Of a stretch of DNA of 10,036 nucleotides, positions 1 to 4,717 are shown piece after piece. The notes below the pieces were generated by a model. It was not told the DNA's origin and ran no database searches. It saw only the letters and a program-made list of their open reading frames with translations. Numbering within the stretch: position 1 is the stretch's first letter; each line of letters opens with the position of its first letter. The position numbers and the translations under genes are program-made. Origin of the DNA: Candidatus Methylomirabilota bacterium (GTDB lineage Bacteria > Methylomirabilota > Methylomirabilia > Methylomirabilales > 2-02-FULL-66-22); the NCBI GenBank assembly GCA_016209725.1, contig JACQVO010000158.1, forward strand, positions 1 to 10,036, read 5' to 3'.

Positions 1-134
1 AGAAGGTGGAGCGCGACTACATCATGGAGGTCCTCCAGGCCACGCGCTGGAACCGGAAGCGCGCCTCCGAGATCCTCGGCATCAGCACCGTCACCCTCTG
101 GCGCAAGGTCCAAGGCGACCGTCCCGAGCCATAG
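1..134 (+). CDS. C-terminal end of an NtrC-family (sigma-54) response regulator, Fis-type HTH
   Basis: Only the last 43 codons are in the window, read from base 3 and ending in TAG at 132-134. The peptide is a Fis-type helix-turn-helix: a first helix (ERDYIMEVLQAT), then RWNRKRASEILGIS, then the recognition helix TVTLWRKV. The pattern of W-N-R-x-x-A-S-E-I-L-G-I-S followed by L-W-R-K is the usual C-terminus of NtrC-like enhancer-binding proteins, which bind upstream sites and activate sigma-54 RNA polymerase with an AAA+ domain. The receiver and AAA+ domains would lie left of the window, so the signal sensed is unknown. A free-standing Fis protein is possible but less likely given the short acidic tail GDRPEP. 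Confidence 0.75.
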   Translation, partial: KVERDYIMEVLQATRWNRKRASEILGISTVTLWRKVQGDRPEP

Positions 135-179
135 AATGATCCTTCCCGCCACCCCATCCGGGGAATGAAGACAATGCGC

Positions 180-208
180 TTGCAGACTCGATTACACCCT
201 CGTATGAT
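180..208 (+). promoter_or_regulatory. Sigma-70-type promoter of the toxin-antitoxin locus
   Basis: A TTGCAG box at 180-185 and a TATGAT box at 203-208 are separated by 17 bases, one mismatch from a consensus -10 with ideal spacing. Transcription would begin near 215. A strong Shine-Dalgarno AGGAGG at 232-237 lies 8 bases before the ATG at 246. The promoter lies in the gap after the regulator stop at 134, so the toxin-antitoxin locus is its own transcription unit. No clear operator palindrome was found in it. Confidence 0.6.
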
Positions 209-245
209 CAGGAGGACGGGATCGCATTAACAGGAGGAAATCTCC

Positions 246-464
246 ATGGAACTGGCCCTGCCTCTTGACCAGATGACGACTGCAGAGAAGCTTCGCGCAT
301 TGGAGAAGATCTGGGAGAACCTTTGCCGCACGCCTGATGACGTTCCATCTCCATCCTGGCACGCCGGCGTCCTACAGGATCGAGAGAAGCGGGTCCAGGA
401 GGGATCTTCTCAGTTCGTCGACTGGGGCGAGGCAAGACAGAAGATCCGAGACTCTATGAAATGA
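246..464 (+). CDS. Antitoxin of a ParE/RelE-type toxin-antitoxin system (Unstab_antitox / addiction-module component family)
   Basis: This 72-residue protein has the layout of the 'putative addiction module component' family (PF09720/TIGR02574). A hydrophobic start (LALPLDQMTTAEKLRALEKIWENL) is followed by a proline-rich stretch (PDDVPSPSWHAGVL) and a charged C-terminal helix with REKRV and the FVDWGEARQKIR ending. Members are short, unstable antitoxins that bind and neutralise a ParE-fold toxin encoded directly downstream. The ATG at 246 is chosen for the AGGAGG eight bases upstream. The stop TGA at 462-464 overlaps an ATG at 461, the usual translational coupling to the toxin. The toxin is broken here, so this is probably an orphan antitoxin. 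Base composition is visibly less GC-rich than the 3.1-5.9 kb genes, consistent with transfer. Confidence 0.85.
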   Translation: MELALPLDQMTTAEKLRALEKIWENLCRTPDDVPSPSWHAGVLQDREKRVQEGSSQFVDWGEARQKIRDSMK

Positions 465-639
465 AGGTTCAGATCAGTTTTACGCCGGCATCCACTCCCT
501 GCATTTCGGCTATAATCGGCTTCTCTCCAAGCGCTTCCCTTTCGCTGTGTACTACCGCGTGGAAAACGGTATCGCCCGGGTTTATGCCGTTCTGGATTGT
601 CGGCGGGATCCGTCTTGGATTCGCGAACGGCTGACATGA
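461..639 (+). pseudogene. ParE/RelE-family toxin remnant with an internal out-of-frame deletion
   Basis: The ATG at 461 overlaps the antitoxin stop and opens with MKVQIS, a normal start for this toxin family. From 481 a different frame reads YAGIHSLHFGYNRLLSKRF and continues with PFAVYYRVENG, VYAVLDCRRDP and SWIRERLT before TGA at 637-639. That is the typical ParE-type C-terminal half: the FPFAVYY strand, then the VLDCRRDP strand and end. Family members are about 95-100 residues. Here about 6 N-terminal and 52 C-terminal residues remain, so some 35-40 central codons are gone and the frame has shifted by one. Read straight from 461, the frame ends at 632-634 in a meaningless 57-residue product. 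The toxin should be inactive. The gene was identified from its conserved tail, not from an intact reading frame. Confidence 0.8.
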
Positions 640-829
640 ACCCCGAGCAAGCCCTCGCAGGCGACATCGCCATAACGCTCCCGTGATGGCGTAGAACGCG
701 CCGATGCGAGCACCAGCCGGCGGGCACCAGACAGCGATCCCATCAGGCCAGGCGATAGTGACCCCACACGTGAACGGTTTGCACAACTTGTCGTACTTGG
801 CAACGTCCCGGATTCCTCCTTAGAAATAC
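640..829. other. Non-coding stretch, nothing recognised
   Basis: No convincing gene is seen between the toxin remnant and repeat copy A. The minus-strand frames that cross it run through the toxin remnant and carry no recognisable domain. It may be decayed coding sequence. Confidence 0.4.
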
Positions 830-1100
830 ATGGGGACGCAGGTTCTCAAGCGTGTTACGCCTTTTGGGGAGCGGTGCGCTTCTGCCCCATCCCGATGGTC
901 CACGTATGCCGGAGCCCACGGATTCCTTCCCCGCCGCTCCGCCGGCTCGCGCGGAATCCTCATTCCTATCTCCCCCGGCCCTCCGCAGCCTCGTCTCGCT
1001 CCCGTCTTTTCGCTGGCCATCTCCGATCTCCGTAGGCATCCCTTTGGTCTGCGGTCGCAAAGCCCTTCCCCTGGCCCCAGGATTCGGATAAAATCCCCAT
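830..1100 (+). repeat. Degenerate intergenic repeat, copy A (REP-like head GGGGACG..GGTTCT..AA..TTACG)
   Basis: The stretch opens with TGGGGACGCAGGTTCTCAAG and TTACG at 831-859. From 841 to 973 it aligns along its length with 2696-2824 (copy B). Shared blocks in the same order are GGTTCT, TTACG, TTTGGGGA, GCGCTTCTGCC, CACGGA-TCC, GCGGAATCC and ATCTCC. The head also matches 6217-6249 (copy C). Short open frames cover it on both strands but none has a recognisable protein, and the blocks are conserved as DNA. The outer end is uncertain: ATGGGGA at 830-836 and TCCCCAT at 1094-1100 form a 7-base inverted pair that may mark the ends of a roughly 270-bp element. Such heads remind me of REP elements mobilised by RAYT (Y1) transposases; no transposase is present. 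Confidence 0.5.
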
Positions 1101-1111
1101 AGGCCAGAGGC

Positions 1112-1210
1112 CACCTGTCTGCGCCTGCCTGTCGCGTGCGCGACGCAGACAGGTGCGGCCTGGCTGCCGTGCTTGCCTGCGCGCCGCGCGCAAGCAGGTC
1201 GGCACGGCAG
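1112..1210. repeat. Two adjacent strong GC-rich hairpins
   Basis: Hairpin 1 (1112-1155) has outer arms CACCTGTCTGC (1112-1122) and GCAGACAGGTG (1145-1155), a perfect 11-bp stem. Inside it lies a second perfect 6-bp stem, GTCGCG/CGCGAC (1131-1136 and 1139-1144), with a bulge on the left arm. Hairpin 2 (1164-1210) has perfect 9-bp arms CTGCCGTGC (1164-1172) and GCACGGCAG (1202-1210), with an inner 7-bp stem TGCGCGC/GCGCGCA around base 1185. Both loops contain TGCCTG, so the two may be diverged copies of one palindromic unit. No T-run follows on either strand, so they do not look like intrinsic terminators. From 1211 to 1399 no gene was found, only a 12-base near-palindrome (ATAAG-AG-CTTAT, 1289-1300). 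Confidence 0.6.
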
Positions 1211-1399
1211 AGCGGCTCAGTTCAACCGGTTTTGCCCGACGGGCCCGCACCCGGGGGTCGCAGGCTTGTTCTGCAAGAGGCCCGCCGGATAAGAGCTTAT
1301 TCGTTCGGCGACCCGATTTGGAGAGGGTCATCGTAGAGTCGTGACCTTACCGCGGGTGGCGAGTCGAGCGGGCGACCTTATTTCCGGGCGAGGTAGAAC

Positions 1400-2043
1400 G
1401 TGTCCAAGCTGCGCTTCAAGATCTCGATGTCGCTCGACGGCTTCGTTGCCGGTCCCAGCCAGAGCGTGGACAACCCCTCGGGATCGGCGGCATGCGTTTG
1501 CACCAGTGGGTGTTTCCACTCACGGTCTGGCGAGCGATGCATGGCCTTCAAGGCGGAGAGGTCAACGAAAGCACGCGGGTTGTCGAGGAGTCGCTTGCCA
1601 ACATCGGAGCCACAGTGATGGGGCGCAACATGTTTGGCGGCCCTCCTGGCCCTTGGGATGCCAAAAAACCGTGGAACGGTTGGTGGGGAGTCAACCCGCC
1701 GTTCCATCACCCGGTGTTCGTGCTCACACATCACGCTCGCGAGCCACTCGAACTTGAAGGCGGAACGACCTTCACGTTCGTTACGAACGGCATTGAGGCG
1801 GCGCTCGAACAGGCCCGGCGAGCCGGCGGCGGTAAGGATGTATCGCTCGCCGGCGGAGCCAATGCCGCACAGCAATATCTCGCGGCGGGCCTCGTGGACG
1901 AGATGGAGATCAACGTCGTGCCGACGCTCCTCGGAAGCGGTGAGCGGCTGTTCGCTGGCGTCGGCGACGATCTGCACGGGTTCGAGCTCGTGCGGACGGT
2001 CGTCGCGCCAAAGGTAACGCACCTCAAGTTCGCAAGGCGCTGA
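1400..2043 (+). pseudogene. Dihydrofolate reductase-like (RibD C-terminal family) protein, frameshifted
   Basis: The GTG at 1400 has GAGG at 1390-1393 and opens with SKLRFKISMSLDGFVAGPSQ, the N-terminus of the 'dihydrofolate reductase family' (RibD C-terminal fold, NADPH-dependent reductases). The frame then breaks. The expected NP-L-GIGGMRLHQW continues one frame over, and adding one C to the run CCCC at 1474-1477 restores it exactly. The rest (about 1480-2043) is intact: ATVMGRNMFGG, WGVNPPFHHPVFVLTH, the cofactor-side VSLAGGANAAQQYLAAGLVDE motif, and NVVPTLLGSGERLF before TGA at 2041. Repaired, the protein is about 214 residues, normal for the family. Members reduce varied small molecules, so the substrate is unknown. 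The break may be real decay or a sequencing error. It lies directly before an attC-like site and may be an integron cassette gene. Confidence 0.85.
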
Positions 2044-2071
2044 AAGGGCAGTGTTGGCGCCAATGGGTGTC

Positions 2072-2133
2072 GCCGAACAACCGTTCAGCGGCCGGTCGGC
2101 TTCGCCGACCGCCGCTGAACCGGAACGTTAGAT
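2072..2133 (+). other. attC-like integron recombination site
   Basis: The right core GTTAGAT (2127-2133) fits the attC R' consensus GTTRRRY. The left box GCCGAAC (2072-2078) has one mismatch to RYYYAAC. Between them is a nearly perfect hairpin: GTTCAGCGGC (2083-2092) pairs with GCCGCTGAAC (2111-2120), and GGTCGGC (2094-2100) pairs with GCCGACC (2104-2110) around a TTC loop. One extrahelical base (C2093) lies on one arm only. Short unpaired spacers separate the stem from the core boxes. Boxes, hairpin and an extrahelical base are the features by which integrases recognise folded attC sites. Orientation is as expected: the site follows a plus-strand gene by 28 bases, and the next plus-strand gene starts 28 bases after it. 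Confidence 0.6.
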
Positions 2134-2161
2134 GACTCAGCTTTAAGGAAGGAGAATACGG

Positions 2162-2572
2162 ATGAATAAGTTGGTAAGCTTCAGTCTCGCGTTCTTGGCT
2201 TTGGTGATTAGTTTGCCGTCGATGGCGCAAGATCGCGGTGTCGCAAAGCCCGATTTGCTCGTGAGAGAAATCGTACAAGGCATGCCCAAGGGCGAGAGGC
2301 AGGAGGTGCGCGTCCTCACGGCAACCCTCAAGCCGGGCGACAAGACTCCGTTCCATACACACCGTTTCCCCGTAAGCGTCTACATCCTGGAAGGCGCATT
2401 TACATTGGAGATGGAGGGGCGCGCGCCAGTCACGGTGAAGGCCGGTCAAGCGATGGTGGAACCGCCCCAAGTGAAAATGACCGGCTACAACCGCAGCAGC
2501 ACCGAGCCGTTGCGGGTAGTGATCTTTTCCGTGAGCGATCCAGACACACCGTTCCTGGACCCCATCCACTAA
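2162..2572 (+). CDS. Exported cupin-domain protein with a degenerate metal site
   Basis: This 136-residue protein starts with a signal peptide: MNK, hydrophobic residues 4-19, and likely cleavage after SMA-Q (about residue 22). One cupin barrel fills residues 45-130. Motif 1 is G59-D-K-T-P-F-H65-T-H67 through E77-G78; motif 2 is G95 through P101-P-Q-V-K-M106-T-G-Y-N110. The two histidines of motif 1 remain. The usual glutamate is V71 and the usual motif 2 histidine is M106, so a normal four-ligand metal site is not possible. The role may be binding rather than catalysis. The ATG at 2162 has a strong AAGGAAGGAG ending 7 bases upstream. Two attC-like sites flank it, so it resembles a single gene cassette of about 550 bases. 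Substrate unknown. Confidence 0.85.
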   Translation: MNKLVSFSLAFLALVISLPSMAQDRGVAKPDLLVREIVQGMPKGERQEVRVLTATLKPGDKTPFHTHRFPVSVYILEGAFTLEMEGRAPVTVKAGQAMVEPPQVKMTGYNRSSTEPLRVVIFSVSDPDTPFLDPIH

Positions 2573-2617
2573 CCAGAACCTTGCTGAGCGTTCGGGTGGC
2601 GAGCGATGAGGTTGATC

Positions 2618-2680
2618 ATCTAACTGCGCGGTGCAGCAGACCGGCGCTCACACTGTTCGTCCCGGCCGCTGACCGCGTGA
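2618..2680 (+). other. Second attC-like site, right core box missing
   Basis: ATCTAAC at 2618-2624 fits the left attC box RYYYAAC. It lies 45 bases after the cupin stop. The hairpin behind it pairs CGCGGT (2627-2632) with ACCGCG (2672-2677), CAGC (2634-2637) with GCTG (2668-2671), and CCGG (2641-2644) with CCGG (2662-2665). G2633 is an extrahelical base. The TGCAGCAGACCGG...CCGGCCGCTGACC pattern is common in environmental attC sites. No GTTRRRY box follows ACCGCG; instead GAGCGATGAG (2682-2691) repeats exactly the bases at 2601-2610 just before the site. The right box was probably lost, and repeat copy B starts a few bases later. Confidence 0.4.
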
Positions 2681-2695
2681 TGAGCGATGAGTAAA

Positions 2696-2824
2696 GGTTC
2701 TAAACACTTTACGTCTTTGGGGACCGGAGCGCTTCTGCCGCGTCACGGTGCCCCCAGCGCGCCGAATCCACGGAATCCTCCGCCCCGTTTCGCTGTTTCT
2801 CGCGGAATCCCCTTGGCAATCTCC
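2696..2824 (+). repeat. Degenerate intergenic repeat, copy B
   Basis: This stretch aligns with copy A (841-973) in the same orientation and over almost the same length. GGTTCT starts at 2696, GCGCTTCTGCC is at 2729-2739, CACGGAATCC at 2769-2778, GCGGAATCC at 2802-2810 and ATCTCC at 2819-2824. The GGGGACG head of copies A and C is absent; the cassette-side sequence GAGCGATGAGTAAA is there instead. The remaining 2825-3069 holds no gene I trust. A 39-codon frame from ATG at 2940 to TAG at 3057-3059 has no ribosome binding site and no recognisable features. Confidence 0.5.
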
Positions 2825-3069
2825 TGCGGTTCGGCTAGCATTCGGGAACCCGCATCCCGGCTTTGGCGATCGACTCTAGGAGGCAGGCCGCGCGGTGGTC
2901 CAGGCTCAAGACCCCTAGTGTCGAATCGTCCTGACGAAGATGGGCGAGTCCGGTGCCGCGGTCGCGGGGTTCCTCGGCGTGATCGGATCTTTGGTGAATC
3001 GGCCGGCCGTGCTCCCCGGACCGCCCAACCCAGAGAAGGTCCGAAATAATGCACTATAGAACCTATTAC

Positions 3070-3098
3070 TATACTCCCGCTCGGCCATGACGAGCGGG
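3070..3098 (+). promoter_or_regulatory. -10-like box followed by an inverted repeat, upstream of the ligase gene
   Basis: TATACT at 3070-3075 is a near-consensus -10 box in an AT-rich patch that stands out from its GC-rich surroundings. No good -35 box is found 16-18 bases upstream. Directly behind it CCCGCTC (3076-3082) and GAGCGGG (3092-3098) form a perfect 7-bp inverted repeat. It would cover the transcription start, fitting an operator or a hairpin at the 5' end of the message. The gene starts 29 bases later. Confidence 0.35.
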
Positions 3099-3127
3099 AT
3101 GGGATCGAGCCTGGGGAGCGCTCGCGA

Positions 3128-4717
3128 GTGGCATTGAGCCTGGCCGAGTTCTCGCTGGTCAGTCGTTTCCTCCGTCAGCTGCCGTCCTACCTGCTCCGGC
3201 CGGTCACGATCGAGGAGGCTAGGAGCGTGCTCCAGCAGCGCCTGGCACGACGGGAGGCGGACTTCCTCGACCTGGTCCGCCGCGCGATCTACGCCCACTC
3301 GCAGAGCCCCTACCGGGTCCTTCTCGAGTGGGCCGGCTGCGAGTACGGGGACCTCGTCCGCCTCGTCGGGGACCGCGGTGTCGAGGGCGCGTTACGAGCC
3401 CTGCTGAGGAGCGGAGTCTACCTGACCGTCGACGAGCTCAAGGGACGGCGGCCCGTGGCGCGGGGCTCTCGCGTCCTTCGTGTGGACCCGGTGGCGCTGC
3501 GCAACCCGTGGGCCTCGCTCCACGTGGCGGCCCGATCGGGGGCGAGCCGCAGCGCGGGCACCCCGGTTGTGAACAGCCTGGACTCCATCCGAGACCGCGC
3601 CGTCAACACCTGCCTCACCCTCGCCGCGCGAGGCGGGCTTCTCTGGGAGAAGGGGGTTTGGGCGGTGCCGGGTAGCCTGACGCTCATCCTGCGCTACGCC
3701 GCCTTCGGCGCCCCGCCCACCGGCTGGTTCTCCTGTGTGGACCCTTGGACGCCGGGCCTGCACCCGCGCTATCGCTGGAGCGAGCGCGCCCTGCGGGGGG
3801 TCGCCGCGCTGAACGGTGTGCCCCTCCCCGCCCAGCGCCACGCCGCCCCGGCCGATCCACGACCGGTCCTCCGCTGGCTGCGTGACGTCCTGGACCGCGG
3901 GGGCGTGCCGCACCTCTGGGCGTTTCCTAGCGCGGCCGTGCAGGCCTGCCAGATCGCGCTGGGGAGCGGGACCGACATCCGCGGCGCCCGGCTGACCGTG
4001 ACGGGCGAACCGGTCACGGACGCTCGCCTGGCCGTGATGCGTGCGGCCGGGGTCGACGCCGTGCCCGACTACGGCAGCGCGGAGACCGGCGGGTTCGTGG
4101 CATATGGATGCCTCGCGCCCCGGACGTCCGACGATGTGCACGTGTTCCACGACCTCCACGCCATCGTCCAGCCGGGGCCCGACGGCCCACCCGGCCTCCC
4201 GGGTGAGGCGCTGTGCGTGTCCTCGCTCCGCGCGACCTCCCCGCTCGTGCTCCTGAACGCCTCGATGGGCGATCAGGCAGTCGTCGACGACGAGGCGTGC
4301 GGCTGCCCGCTCGAGCGGCTCGGCTGGACGACGCACCTGCGTGCCATCCGGAGCTTCGAGAAGCTGACGGCCGGCGGCATCACCCTCCTCGACACCGATG
4401 TTGTTCGCGTACTGGAGGAGACGCTGCCGGCGCGCTTCGGCGGTGGACCGCTCGACTACCAGCTCGTGGAAGGCGAAGGGCCGGCCGGCGAGCCCTCGCT
4501 GCGGCTCCTCGTGCATCCGCGGCTCGGCGCCCTGCCGGAGGCCGAGGTCGCCGAGGTGTTCCTCCGCGCGATTGCCGCGGGGAGCGGCGCCGAGCGGATC
4601 GCCGGGACCCTGTGGCGAGACGCCAGGATCCCGGTGGTGGTGCGCCGCCCTCCCATGGCCACGCCCGGAGGCAAGATCCTGCACGTGCACGCCGCGCCCC
4701 TCTACGCCAATGGTTGA
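3128..4717 (+). CDS. PaaK-like adenylate-forming ligase (phenylacetate-CoA ligase / ANL superfamily)
   Basis: This 529-residue protein resembles PaaK-type ANL enzymes, which activate a carboxylic acid as acyl-AMP and usually pass it to CoA. An N-terminal helical part (about 1-110) includes YRVLLEWAGCEYGDLVRLV. A Ser/Gly/Thr-rich loop at 136-146 (RSGASRSAGTP) fits the phosphate-binding motif. LTVTGEPVTDARLAVMRAAG leads to Y315-G-S-A-E-T-G-G, the ATP/substrate motif. SFEKLTAGG and DTDVVRVLEETLP fit the hinge region. PMATPGGK516I resembles the motif with the catalytic lysine. All key motifs are therefore present. Length exceeds PaaK (about 430-440), mostly at the N-terminus. The GTG at 3128 has GGAG at 3115-3118. 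It overlaps the next gene by 8 bases, so both probably serve one pathway. The acid substrate is unknown. Confidence 0.7.
   Translation: MALSLAEFSLVSRFLRQLPSYLLRPVTIEEARSVLQQRLARREADFLDLVRRAIYAHSQSPYRVLLEWAGCEYGDLVRLVGDRGVEGALRALLRSGVYLTVDELKGRRPVARGSRVLRVDPVALRNPWASLHVAARSGASRSAGTPVVNSLDSIRDRAVNTCLTLAARGGLLWEKGVWAVPGSLTLILRYAAFGAPPTGWFSCVDPWTPGLHPRYRWSERALRGVAALNGVPLPAQRHAAPADPRPVLRWLRDVLDRGGVPHLWAFPSAAVQACQIALGSGTDIRGARLTVTGEPVTDARLAVMRAAGVDAVPDYGSAETGGFVAYGCLAPRTSDDVHVFHDLHAIVQPGPDGPPGLPGEALCVSSLRATSPLVLLNASMGDQAVVDDEACGCPLERLGWTTHLRAIRSFEKLTAGGITLLDTDVVRVLEETLPARFGGGPLDYQLVEGEGPAGEPSLRLLVHPRLGALPEAEVAEVFLRAIAAGSGAERIAGTLWRDARIPVVVRRPPMATPGGKILHVHAAPLYANG

Noticed and set aside
852..1091. 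Open frames covering repeat copy A on both strands
   Set aside because: The DNA blocks shared with copy B are conserved with small insertions that break the frames, so the conservation is at DNA level.
1289..1300. 12-base near-palindrome ATAAG-AG-CTTAT as an operator
   Set aside because: It is short, stands alone, and lies about 100 bases before the next gene without a recognisable promoter.
2940..3059. A 39-codon frame starting ATG at 2940
   Set aside because: No ribosome binding site, no recognisable features and a glycine/valine-rich peptide; likely chance.
4398..4709. Upstream extension of the glycosyltransferase frame
   Set aside because: The extension is arginine- and serine-rich and overlaps the ligase C-terminus with its lysine motif. 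The family N-terminus fits the start at 4710.
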